23,436 bases of DNA, from NCBI GenBank assembly GCA_045589035.1, contig JAZNFJ010000131.1, positions 1-23,436 on the forward strand, in the 5' to 3' direction. The number at the start of each line of letters is the position of its first letter. Positions within the stretch are counted from its first letter, which is position 1. The stretch comes from Avoscillospira sp045589035 (GTDB taxonomy: Bacteria > Bacillota > Clostridia > Oscillospirales > Oscillospiraceae). A program made the position numbers and the translations under genes. This document shows, piece after piece, positions 14,697 through 22,004 of the stretch. The notes under the pieces were generated by a model, which was given only the letters and a program-made list of their open reading frames with translations, searched no databases and was not told where the DNA came from.

Positions 14697-15887
14697 ATGA
14701 TAAAACAAATCAAACCTGCCGTCTTATCCGGCAGCCTTCCTGCCATTGCCTCCAAATCCATGGCCCATCGGCTGATGATCTGCGCGGCGCTGGCAGAGAA
14801 ACAAACGAATATTATCTGCGCCACCACCTCTAAAGACATGGAGGCCACCAAAGCCTGCCTTTCGGGGCTGTTTTCCGACGGAAACTGCCCCTGCGGTGAA
14901 AGCGGCTCGACCTTGCGGTTTCTCCTGCCGGTGGCGGCGGCTCTGGGCAAGACGGCGGACTTTCATATGGAGGGCAGACTGCCCCAAAGGCCCCTGTTTC
15001 CATTGGATGAACAGCTGATTTCCCACGGTGCAAGGCTCTCCCACCCCAAAGAAGCCGTTCTGCGGTGCGAAGGGAAGCTGACCCCCGGAGATTACACCCT
15101 CCCCGGGGATGTGTCCAGCCAGTATATTTCGGGCTTGCTTTTGGCATTGCCCCTTCTGGATGCCCCTTCGACTTTGACGGTCACCGGCAAGGTGGAAAGC
15201 GAAGCCTATATCGCCATGACTCTTTCGGCCATGGAAATGTTTGGAATTTCCGTGAAAAAAGAAGAAAACACCTATTATATTCCATCCTGCCGTTACAAAA
15301 GTCCCGGGGAAGTGACCGTGGAAGGCGACTGGAGCAATGCCGCTTTCTGGCTCTGCGCCGGTGCGTTGGGCAAGGCGGTTTCCGTCACAGGTCTGGATAA
15401 AAACAGCCTGCAGGGAGATCGGAAAATCATCGAAATTTTGTCCGATTTCGGCGCGAAAGTGGCATGGAATGGAGAAATCGTGACGGTTTCTCCCGGGAAG
15501 CTAAAAGCCTGCCCGATCGATGCCGCCCAGATCCCCGATCTGGTGCCGGTTCTGGCGGTGGTGGCTGCGGCAGCCGAGGGCACGACCCGGATTTTCAATG
15601 CCGGACGGCTTCGGCTGAAGGAATCCGACCGGCTGGAAACGGTCTGCAATATGATTTGCGCCCTTGGGGGCAAGGCAGAGCAGACAGCGGATGGTCTGAA
15701 GATCACCGGCAGCCCCCTCCAAGGCGGCACGGTGGATAGTGTCAACGACCATCGCATTGCCATGGCAGCTGCCGTGGCAGCGAGTTTGTGCAAAGAGGAA
15801 GTGACCGTCCTCGGTGCAGAAGCAGTGGAAAAGAGTTATCCCCATTTCTGGGAAGACTACGAAAAAATGCAAAAGGAGGTGCTGTGA
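14697..15887 (+). CDS. aroA: 3-phosphoshikimate 1-carboxyvinyltransferase (EPSP synthase)
   Basis: This 396-residue enzyme transfers enolpyruvyl from PEP to shikimate-3-phosphate. Motifs seen: SKSMAHRLMICAALA (Lys20, Ser21, Arg25), GESGSTLRFLLPV, DWSNAAFWLCAGAL, RLKESDRLETV and NDHRIAMAAAVAA. It is a little shorter than the usual 420-430 residues. The ESGSTLR loop differs from the NAGTAMR of E. coli-type enzymes. AAGGTG lies about 7 bases before the ATG, just after the repeat. It overlaps aroC by one base (TGATG). Confidence 0.95.
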   Translation: MIKQIKPAVLSGSLPAIASKSMAHRLMICAALAEKQTNIICATTSKDMEATKACLSGLFSDGNCPCGESGSTLRFLLPVAAALGKTADFHMEGRLPQRPLFPLDEQLISHGARLSHPKEAVLRCEGKLTPGDYTLPGDVSSQYISGLLLALPLLDAPSTLTVTGKVESEAYIAMTLSAMEMFGISVKKEENTYYIPSCRYKSPGEVTVEGDWSNAAFWLCAGALGKAVSVTGLDKNSLQGDRKIIEILSDFGAKVAWNGEIVTVSPGKLKACPIDAAQIPDLVPVLAVVAAAAEGTTRIFNAGRLRLKESDRLETVCNMICALGGKAEQTADGLKITGSPLQGGTVDSVNDHRIAMAAAVAASLCKEEVTVLGAEAVEKSYPHFWEDYEKMQKEVL

Positions 15888-16882
15888 TGTCCAGTAGTTA
15901 CGGTGAGCGGTTTCGGTTCACCATTTTCGGCCAGTCCCATGCCCCTGCCATCGGTGTGACCATGGAGGGCATTCCGGCAGGCTTTGAAATTGATATGGAG
16001 AAATTGCAGGCCTTTCTGGCGCGCAGAGCCCCCGGCAATTCCCCCACAGCAACCGCCCGGAAAGAGCCGGATATTCCCATTTTCCAGACGGGACTGAACG
16101 GCAATGTGACCAACGGCTCTCCCATGACCGCCATCATTGAAAATACCAACACCCGCTCCAGGGACTATGACAATGTCCGGGACTGCCCCCGGCCGGGTCA
16201 TGCGGATTTCCCGGCATTTGTGAAGTATGGGGAAATTCCCGCCGGCGGCGGACACTTCTCCGGGCGGATGACTGCGCCCCTTTGCATTGCCGGCGGCATC
16301 TGCCTGCAGATTTTGGAGCAGATGGGCATTACCATCTCCGCCAAAATCCTCTCTGTCGGAAAGGTTTCCGGCACATGGGCGGAAATGGAGCAGGAAATTC
16401 TCCGCGCCAAAGCCGATTGCGACTCCGTCGGCGGCATCATTGAATGCACCGCTTTGGGTCTGCCTGTTGGTTGGGGCGAGCCCATGTTCGGCGGCATGGA
16501 AAACCGCATCGCCCAGGTGGTCTTCGGCATTCCCGCCGTCAAGGGCATCGAGTTTGGCGCAGGGTTTGAAGCCGCAGGTATGCGCGGCAGTGAAAACAAC
16601 GATCCTTTCTGCGTGAAAGATGGAAAGGTCGAAACCGTCACCAACCACCATGGCGGCATCTTGGGCGGTATTACCACAGGCATGCCGCTGGTGTTCCGGG
16701 CAGCCATCAAGCCCACGCCCTCTATTGCAAAACCTCAGCAGTCTGTTTCTCTCACCAAACTGGAGGAGCAGGAACTGATTGTCCACGGCAGACACGACCC
16801 CTGTATCGTGCCCAGAGCCGTGCCGGTCATGGAAGCAGCTGCCGCTGTGGCCATCTATGATGCGTATTTGTGTTCGAAGTAA
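15887..16882 (+). CDS. aroC: Chorismate synthase
   Basis: This enzyme eliminates phosphate from EPSP to form chorismate, needing reduced FMN. Motifs seen: FTIFGQSHAPAIGVTMEGIP (family G-x-SH), SRDYDNVRDCPRPGHADFPA, GGGHFSGRMTAPL and RHDPCIVPRAVPVMEAAAAV. The start MSSSYGERFRF follows AAAGGAGG; a 33-codon extension upstream overlaps aroA and was discarded. At 331 residues it is somewhat short for the family (usually 360-390). The first motif has SHA where SHG is common. A type B repeat follows 8 bases after the stop. Confidence 0.95.
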   Translation: MSSSYGERFRFTIFGQSHAPAIGVTMEGIPAGFEIDMEKLQAFLARRAPGNSPTATARKEPDIPIFQTGLNGNVTNGSPMTAIIENTNTRSRDYDNVRDCPRPGHADFPAFVKYGEIPAGGGHFSGRMTAPLCIAGGICLQILEQMGITISAKILSVGKVSGTWAEMEQEILRAKADCDSVGGIIECTALGLPVGWGEPMFGGMENRIAQVVFGIPAVKGIEFGAGFEAAGMRGSENNDPFCVKDGKVETVTNHHGGILGGITTGMPLVFRAAIKPTPSIAKPQQSVSLTKLEEQELIVHGRHDPCIVPRAVPVMEAAAAVAIYDAYLCSK

Positions 16883-16890
16883 TTAAAAAT

Positions 16891-17002
16891 AAGGCTCCCT
16901 TGTGTAAAGGGAACTGGCATTTGCGAAGCAAATGACTGAGGGATTGTCAACCCCTCCGGTTTCGCTTCGCTCAACCACCTCCCCTTGCACAGGGGAGGCT
17001 TT
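16891..17002 (+). repeat. Palindromic bipartite repeat, type B (aroC-pheA gap)
   Basis: This 112-bp element begins next to TA and has CTCCCTT-...-AAGGGAA-like and CTCCCC-TTGCAC-AGGGGAG outer hairpins, and inner left hairpin CATTTGC-GAA-GCAAATG. The right inner part (TTTCGCTTCGCTCAA) is degenerate. It fills the space between the aroC stop and the pheA ribosome site, in the operon's direction. TA follows its right end. Confidence 0.84.
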
Positions 17003-17015
17003 AGGAGGCTGTATC

Positions 17016-18161
17016 ATGGATTTAAAAGATTATCGCAAGCAGATCGATGAGATCGACAATCAGATGGTAGATCTGTTCCGCCGCCGTATGGAGGTGGCAG
17101 GTGCCATTGCCCAGTACAAAAAAGAAAACGGCATGCAGGTGCTGGATAGCACCCGGGAACGGGAAAAACTGGCAGATGTCTGCGGCAAAGTGCCCCAGGA
17201 AATGCGGAACTATACCAGCGTTCTGTATTCCTCCCTCTTTGAGCTGAGCCGTTCCTACCAGAACCAGAAGCTGCAGACCGGCACCGCTCTCAGCGAGAAG
17301 ATCACCGCTGCGGTGGAGAATACCCCCCGGCTGTTCCCGGAGCATGTTTCCGTGGCAGTCTGCGGTGTGGAGGGCGCTTATGCCCAGCAGGCCTGCGAAA
17401 AGGCATTCAAAAATCCTTCCATCCTCTATATGAACAATTTTGAGGGTGTCTTTGCCGCCATCGAAAGCGACCTTTGCCAGTACGGTGTGGTGCCCATCGA
17501 AAACTCCACCGCCGGCTCGGTGAAAAAGGTCTATGATCTCATGGTGGGTCATGAATTTTCCATCGTCCGTACCGTCCGCATGAAGATCGACCACAATCTT
17601 TTGGCCAAGCGGGGCACGAAGCTGGAAGATATCAAGGAGATCATCTCCCATGAGCAGGCCATCAGCCAGTGCGCAGGCTTCCTCAAGGCTCTGGGCAAGG
17701 ATGTGAAGATCACTGCCGTGGAAAATACCGCCATGGCGGCGGAAATGGTGGCAAAGTCCGACCGCACCGATCTGGCGGCCATCAGTTCCCGCGCCTGTAT
17801 GGAGCTCTACGGCCTCAACTGCCTGCAGCGGAATGTGCAGGATCAGGGTAACAACTATACCCGGTTCATCTGCATTTCCAAAAACTTAGAGATCTACCCC
17901 GGCGCCAACCATACCACCATTTTGCTGTCCACTGCCCATAAGCCCGGTGCGCTGTATAAGATTCTGGCACGGCTCTATGCTCTGGGTATCAATGTGACCA
18001 AGCTGGAATCCCGCCCCATTCCCGACCGGGATTTCGAGTTCATGTTCTATTTCGATCTGGAAACCTCCGTCTATTCTCAGGAGTTCGTGCAGATCATCTG
18101 CGAGCTGTCCGCCAGCACGGAAGATTTCGCCTATCTGGGCTCTTATTCTGAGGTGATCTGA
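17016..18161 (+). CDS. pheA: Bifunctional chorismate mutase/prephenate dehydratase (P-protein)
   Basis: This 381-residue protein has three domains. Residues 1-90 are an AroQ-type chorismate mutase (YRKQIDEIDNQMVDLFRRRM, TREREKL). Residues about 110-290 are prephenate dehydratase (GVEGAYAQQA, YGVVPIENSTAGSV, EQAISQCAGFL and NNYTRF, the TRF being catalytic). The C-terminus is an ACT domain with HKPGALYKI and ESRPIP, which bind phenylalanine for feedback inhibition. It thus makes phenylpyruvate from chorismate. The ATG follows GGAGG at about 8 bases, and a 28-codon extension into the repeat was discarded. It overlaps aroE by one base. Confidence 0.96.
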   Translation: MDLKDYRKQIDEIDNQMVDLFRRRMEVAGAIAQYKKENGMQVLDSTREREKLADVCGKVPQEMRNYTSVLYSSLFELSRSYQNQKLQTGTALSEKITAAVENTPRLFPEHVSVAVCGVEGAYAQQACEKAFKNPSILYMNNFEGVFAAIESDLCQYGVVPIENSTAGSVKKVYDLMVGHEFSIVRTVRMKIDHNLLAKRGTKLEDIKEIISHEQAISQCAGFLKALGKDVKITAVENTAMAAEMVAKSDRTDLAAISSRACMELYGLNCLQRNVQDQGNNYTRFICISKNLEIYPGANHTTILLSTAHKPGALYKILARLYALGINVTKLESRPIPDRDFEFMFYFDLETSVYSQEFVQIICELSASTEDFAYLGSYSEVI

Positions 18162-19375
18162 TGACTTGCGGTCTTTTGGGCAGAAAGCTGTCCCACAGCT
18201 ATTCCCCCGCTATCCATGGGCTTTTGGGTAGTTATGACTATGCCCTGTTTGAAAAAGAGCCGGAAGAACTGGAAGATTTTATCTGCCATGGCAACTGGGA
18301 CGGCCTCAATGTGACCATCCCCTATAAAAAAGAGGCGGCAGTTCTTTGCGATGCACTGTCCGACCTTGCAAAGCAGCTGGGCAGTGTCAACACCCTTGTC
18401 CGCCGTGCCGATGGGACTGTCTTTGGTGACAACACCGATGCCTGGGGCTTCGAGGTCATGGCCAACAGTCTGCCTGTGGAATACATGGGTAAAAAGGCTC
18501 TGGTGCTGGGCAGCGGCGGCGCATCGGTGACGGTGCAGGCGGTGCTGAAGAAGCTGGGCTGTGAAGTGGTGGTTATCTCCAGAAGCGGTGAAAACAACTA
18601 CGAAAATCTGTACCTGCATAAGGATGCGGCAATTTTGGTCAACACCACCCCTGTGGGCATGTATCCCCACAATGGGGAGAGCCCCGTGGACCTTCAAAAC
18701 CTTCCCAATTTGCAGGCAGTGCTGGATGTGGTCTACAATCCCGCCCGCACCAAGCTGATACTAGATGCAGAAGAAATGGGCATCCCCTGCGTCAGCGGAC
18801 TTCTGATGCTGGTGGCGCAGGCGGCAAGAGCCTGCGAGATCTGGACAGACACGAAAGTATCCTTTGAAAAAATCGAGGAGATTCGAAACATCATCGGTTC
18901 TTCCATGGAAAATATCATCCTCATCGGCATGCCCGGCAGCGGCAAGTCCACCATTGGCAAATTTCTGGCGGCGGAAACCGGGCGGCTGTTTGTGGACAGC
19001 GACGAAGAAATCGTGAAGAAAATTGGCGATATTCCCGCGTTTTTCGCCAAAAACGGGGAAGAAGTCTTCCGAAAAGTGGAAACGGAAGTGCTGAAAGAAC
19101 TGGGCAAACAGTCCGGTCTGGTCCTTGCCACCGGCGGCGGTGTGGTCACAAGGGAAGAAAACTACCGCCTTTTGCACCAGAACGGCAGAATGTTCTGGCT
19201 GCAGCGGGATCTGGACAAGCTGCCCATCAAGGGCAGACCCCTCTCCCAGAGAGATGGTGCGGCCGCCCTGTATGAAAAACGGAAGCCCCTTTATGAACGA
19301 TTTGCCGATGTGATCGTGGACAACAACGGCAGTTTGCACGACACCTGTGGAGAGATTTTGAGAAATGGAGAATAA
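18161..19375 (+). CDS. aroE: Fused shikimate dehydrogenase-shikimate kinase (AroE-AroK)
   Basis: One uninterrupted 404-residue frame joins two enzymes. Residues 1-248 are AroE: LSHSYSPAIHGLLG (shikimate-binding), NVTIPYKKE (catalytic Lys), GDNTDAWGF and the NADP-binding LGSGGASVTV. Residues 249-404 are AroK: ILIGMPGSGKSTIGK (P-loop), VDSDEEIVKK, EEVFRKVETEVL, ATGGGVV and KGRPLSQ (lid). So steps 4 and 5 are covered by one polypeptide. AroE is slightly short, and no strong ribosome site precedes the internal Met249, so separate translation is unlikely. It starts inside the pheA stop (TGATG). Confidence 0.94.
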   Translation: MTCGLLGRKLSHSYSPAIHGLLGSYDYALFEKEPEELEDFICHGNWDGLNVTIPYKKEAAVLCDALSDLAKQLGSVNTLVRRADGTVFGDNTDAWGFEVMANSLPVEYMGKKALVLGSGGASVTVQAVLKKLGCEVVVISRSGENNYENLYLHKDAAILVNTTPVGMYPHNGESPVDLQNLPNLQAVLDVVYNPARTKLILDAEEMGIPCVSGLLMLVAQAARACEIWTDTKVSFEKIEEIRNIIGSSMENIILIGMPGSGKSTIGKFLAAETGRLFVDSDEEIVKKIGDIPAFFAKNGEEVFRKVETEVLKELGKQSGLVLATGGGVVTREENYRLLHQNGRMFWLQRDLDKLPIKGRPLSQRDGAAALYEKRKPLYERFADVIVDNNGSLHDTCGEILRNGE

Positions 19376-19498
19376 AAGCCCTCTCCTTGGGAGAGGGTGG
19401 CTGAGTGAAACGAAGCCGGGTGTGGGAAGGGAACTGCATTGTGCTTCGCACCCCACATCCGTCTGCTTCGCAGACACCTTCTCCACAGGAGAAGGCTA
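19376..19498 (+). repeat. Palindromic bipartite repeat (aroEK-aroQ gap)
   Basis: This copy of about 123 bp has outer hairpins CCTCTCC-TTGG-GAGAGG (left, one base offset) and CCTTCTCC-ACA-GGAGAAGG (right), and inner right hairpin GTCTGC-TTC-GCAGAC. Its middle contains GTGTGGG facing CCCCACA. The sequence between modules has diverged from types A and B, but the plan is the same. It starts at the aroEK stop codon and ends before the aroQ ribosome site. Confidence 0.8.
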
Positions 19499-19522
19499 TG
19501 TTCCTATTTAAGGAGAAATCTT

Positions 19523-19951
19523 ATGAACATTCTCGTTTTGAACGGACCGAATCTCAATCTTCTGGGCATTCGGGAGCCGGAGATTTACGGCGGCAGGACC
19601 TATGATGATCTGGTCGTCATGATCGAAGAAAAAGCCAAGTCTATGGGCATTTCCGTGGAAGTCCGTCAGACCAACCATGAAGGGGTGCTGGTGGATTGGA
19701 TTCAGGAAGCCCGGGGCAAATTTGACGGCATTGTCATCAATCCCGCCGCCTATACCCACACTTCCGTTGCCATTCTCGATGCTGCCAAGGCCGTGGGTCT
19801 GCCCATGGTGGAGGTGCATACCTCCGATGTCAGCCGCCGGGAGGATTTCCGGCAGGTCAGTTACATCCGTGCCGCCTGCATAAAAACCATCGCAGGCAAA
19901 GGCTTCGAAGGCTATCTGGAAGCCATGGAATACCTGAAAGCCTCCCTCTGA
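19523..19951 (+). CDS. aroQ: Type II 3-dehydroquinate dehydratase
   Basis: This 142-residue enzyme dehydrates 3-dehydroquinate to 3-dehydroshikimate (step 3). Its motifs are those of type II dehydroquinase: NILVLNGPNLNLLGIREPEIYG (catalytic Tyr), QTNHEGVLVDWIQ, INPAAYTHTSVA and VEVHTSDVSRREDFR. The ATG follows AAGGAG at 7 bases; a 28-codon extension upstream comes from the repeat. The last codons (AAGCCTCCCTCTGA) lie inside the next repeat, and the TGA stop is in its hairpin loop. It is the final gene of the aro operon. Confidence 0.96.
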   Translation: MNILVLNGPNLNLLGIREPEIYGGRTYDDLVVMIEEKAKSMGISVEVRQTNHEGVLVDWIQEARGKFDGIVINPAAYTHTSVAILDAAKAVGLPMVEVHTSDVSRREDFRQVSYIRAACIKTIAGKGFEGYLEAMEYLKASL

Positions 19952-20059
19952 TGAGGGAGGTGGGTTTTGCGAAGCAAAAGACGGAGGGAGAGATGTCAAT
20001 GCGCATTCTCTCCCCCAGTCAGCTTCGCTGACAGCCCCCTCGTCAGAGGGGGCCTTTTT
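19937..20059 (+). repeat. Palindromic bipartite repeat overlapping the aroQ 3' end
   Basis: This copy of about 123 bp has outer hairpin CCTCCCTC-TGAT-GAGGGAGG, inner hairpins TTTTGC-GAA-GCAAAA and GTCAGC-TTC-GCTGAC, and right outer hairpin GCCCCCTC-GTCA-GAGGGGGC. The aroQ stop sits in the first loop, so the insertion or expansion altered the gene's end. The right hairpin is followed by TTTTT and acts as the operon terminator. Confidence 0.85.
20034..20059 (+). terminator. Intrinsic terminator of the aro operon
   Basis: A perfect 8-bp GC-rich stem (GCCCCCTC 20034-20041, GAGGGGGC 20046-20053), loop GTCA, is followed by CTTTTT. It is the right end of the repeat at 19937-20059. A new promoter for prs lies about 75 bases downstream. 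Confidence 0.85.
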
Positions 20060-20134
20060 GCGTTCTTACGGCAAAGTGTGCAAAAAGACAGGGGAAAACA
20101 GCATGGAAATCTCTGTTTTTTCGCGAAAAGGAAC

Positions 20135-20163
20135 TGTACAAAATTGCCAAACTTTGCTATACT
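20135..20163 (+). promoter_or_regulatory. Probable promoter of prs-pth-mfd
   Basis: TGTACA (4 of 6 matches to -35) and TATACT (5 of 6 to -10) are separated by 17 bases. The region downstream of the aro terminator is otherwise empty (20060-20229), and prs begins about 67 bases after the -10 box. I see no riboswitch or PurR-box that I can defend. Confidence 0.62.
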
Positions 20164-20229
20164 TACCATGTGTGAAAATATACGCTGACCGGCGTAGTAG
20201 TATAAGGTCGATAGAAAGGACGAATTGCC

Positions 20230-21183
20230 ATGATTTCTCACGGAAAAGATGTCAAGGTTCTCTGTGCCAATTCCAACCGTCCTCTGGCTGAGGATGTCTG
20301 CAAGCATCTGGGCCTGCCCCTGAGCAGCAGCACCGTCACCACCTTTGCAGACGGCGAGGTTTCCGTTTCCATCAATGAAACCGTCCGTGGCTCCGATGTG
20401 TTCATCATCCAGTCCACCTGCAAGCCCGTCAACAACAATCTGATGGAGCTGCTGGTCATGATCGATGCCTGCAAGCGTGCATCTGCCGGCCGTATTACCG
20501 CCGTTATGCCCTATTTCGGCTATGCCCGTCAGGACCGCAAGGCCAAGGGTCGTGACCCCATTTCCGCCAAGCTGGTCGCCAACATGATCGAAGCCGCCGG
20601 TGCAGACCGCGTGCTGACCATGGACCTGCATGCCGCCCAGATTCAGGGCTTCTTTGACATCCCCGTGGACAATATGCACGGCGATATCGTCTTCTCCAAG
20701 TACTTTATGGAAAAATTCCCCGAAAACCGCGAAGAAATGGTGGTCGTTTCTCCCGACGTTGGCTCTGTTGCCCGCAGCCGCGCCTTTGCCAACAAGGTCG
20801 GTATGGGTCTGGCCATTGTGGATAAGCGCCGTGAAAAGGCCAACTGCTGCGAAGTCATGAATGTCATCGGCGATGTGGCAGGCAAGGAATGTATCCTCTA
20901 TGATGACATGGTGGATACCGCCGGTTCTCTGTGCAATGCCGCCAAGGCCATCTACGACAAGGGCGCTACCAAGGTCTATGCCTGCGCCACCCATGCCGTT
21001 CTGTCTGGCCCTGCCATCGACCGCATTAAGAATTCCGTCATCGAGGAAATGGTCTTCCTGAACACCATTCCCAAGCCCGAAGCAGCAGAAGGCACCCAGA
21101 TCAAGTTCCTGGATGTGGCTCCCATGTTCGCAGAAGCCATCCAGCGTACCTATGACGAAGCCTCCCTGTCTGTGATGTTCTGA
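20230..21183 (+). CDS. prs: Ribose-phosphate pyrophosphokinase (PRPP synthetase)
   Basis: This 317-residue class I PRPP synthetase makes PRPP from ribose-5-phosphate and ATP, feeding purine, pyrimidine, His, Trp and NAD synthesis. Motifs seen: FADGEVSVSINE, the flexible loop YARQDRKAKGRDPISAKL, the signature DLHAAQIQGFFDIPVDN and the PRPP-binding DDMVDTAGS. Length is normal. AGAAAGGA lies about 9 bases before the ATG. The pth gene starts one base after the stop. prs-pth-mfd is a common Firmicute neighbourhood. Confidence 0.97.
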   Translation: MISHGKDVKVLCANSNRPLAEDVCKHLGLPLSSSTVTTFADGEVSVSINETVRGSDVFIIQSTCKPVNNNLMELLVMIDACKRASAGRITAVMPYFGYARQDRKAKGRDPISAKLVANMIEAAGADRVLTMDLHAAQIQGFFDIPVDNMHGDIVFSKYFMEKFPENREEMVVVSPDVGSVARSRAFANKVGMGLAIVDKRREKANCCEVMNVIGDVAGKECILYDDMVDTAGSLCNAAKAIYDKGATKVYACATHAVLSGPAIDRIKNSVIEEMVFLNTIPKPEAAEGTQIKFLDVAPMFAEAIQRTYDEASLSVMF

Positions 21184-21184
21184 T

Positions 21185-21775
21185 ATGCTGTTTCGTTCCA
21201 ATGGCTGCCAGTGGATGATCGTCGGTCTTGGCAATCCCGGCAGTCAGTATGAAAAAACCAGGCATAATGTGGGCTTCCGCGTCATAGATATGATAGCAGG
21301 TAAGCTTCGCACCAAAGTGGACCGGCTGAAGATGAAGGCTCTGACCCGTCAGGTGGACTGTAACGGTCAGAAGATCCTGCTGGTGCAGCCCCAGACCTTT
21401 ATGAACCTGTCCGGCGCGGCAGTTTCGGCATTGGCATCTTTCTATAAGATCAAGCCGGAGCACATTCTGGTGATTTTTGATGATATCTCCCTGCCTGTTG
21501 GCAAGATCCGTGTCCGGAAGGACGGCTCTGCCGGCGGTCACAACGGCATCAAATCCATCATTCAGAGCCTTGGCACGGATCAGTTCCCCAGAGTGAAGGT
21601 GGGTGTGGGCGCCAAACCCCATCCGGACTATGATCTGGCGGACTGGGTTCTGAGCAAATTTTCCGCCCAGGAGGAGAAAAACCTCCAGCCGGCCCTGGAA
21701 AACGCCGCTGAAGCGGCCCTTCTGGTGCTGGAGCAGGGTGTGGAAAAAGCTGCGTCTGCCTACAACGGCAAATGA
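21185..21775 (+). CDS. pth: Peptidyl-tRNA hydrolase
   Basis: This 196-residue enzyme cleaves peptidyl-tRNA released by stalled ribosomes. Motifs seen: VGLGNPGSQYEKTRHNVGF (catalytic His in TRHN), QPQTFMNLSGAAV and DDISLPVGKIRVRKDGSAGGHNG. The chosen ATG is 1 base past the prs stop and has no clear ribosome site, so coupling to prs is likely. Met11 (21215), where most Pth proteins begin (M-IVGLGNPG), is an alternative start. A hairpin (21786-21818) follows the stop. Confidence 0.95.
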   Translation: MLFRSNGCQWMIVGLGNPGSQYEKTRHNVGFRVIDMIAGKLRTKVDRLKMKALTRQVDCNGQKILLVQPQTFMNLSGAAVSALASFYKIKPEHILVIFDDISLPVGKIRVRKDGSAGGHNGIKSIIQSLGTDQFPRVKVGVGAKPHPDYDLADWVLSKFSAQEEKNLQPALENAAEAALLVLEQGVEKAASAYNGK

Positions 21776-21785
21776 TTTTTTAAAT

Positions 21786-21818
21786 AACACGGACGGAGCA
21801 AAGTGCTTCGTCCGCGTT
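21786..21818 (+). other. Stable hairpin after pth, no T run
   Basis: AACACGGACGGAGCA (21786-21800) and TGCTTCGTCCGCGTT (21804-21818) pair over 15 positions with one mismatch and one G-U, loop AAG. The following bases (GCTATGTTGAG) are not a U tract, so full intrinsic termination is doubtful; partial attenuation or 3'-end stabilisation is possible. The same loop theme (AAG/GAA) recurs in the repeats. Confidence 0.5.
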
Positions 21819-21832
21819 GCTATGTTGAGAAA

Positions 21833-21850
21833 AATGCAGAATGCAAAGTG
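21833..21850. repeat. Type C repeat fragment (pth-mfd gap)
   Basis: AATGCAGAATGCAAAGTG matches the type C end words seen at 2023, 6609 and 8604. The inner part and the other end are absent, so it is a remnant. It sits directly before a type B repeat. Confidence 0.65.
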
Positions 21851-21864
21851 GAGAGTGCACCATA

Positions 21865-21975
21865 AAAGCCTCCCCTGTGTAAGGGGAGGTGGCATTTGCG
21901 AAGCAAATGACGGAGGGGTTGACAATCCCTCAGCTTCGCTTGCGCTCAGCAGCTCCCTTTGCACAAGGGAGCCTT
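21865..21975 (+). repeat. Palindromic bipartite repeat, type B (pth-mfd gap)
   Basis: This 111-bp copy is preceded by TA and is almost identical on its left side to the copy at 10831 (CCTCCCC-TGTGTA-GGGGAGG and CATTTGC-GAA-GCAAATG, then GACGGAGGGGTTGACAATCC). The right side has CAGCTTCGCTTGCGCTC and CTCCCTT-TGCAC-AAGGGAG. It fills the gap up to the mfd ribosome site. Confidence 0.85.
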
Positions 21976-22004
21976 GCGTACTGCAAGCCTATTTTGGAGG
22001 AATT

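Noticed and set aside
18905..19375. Separate aroK gene starting at Met249 of the fusion
   Set aside because: No ribosome site precedes the internal ATG and the frame is continuous with aroE; fusion is the simpler reading.
197..21975. CRISPR array
   Set aside because: The repeats are dispersed singly between genes, palindromic and over 100 bp long, with no regular spacers and no cas genes.
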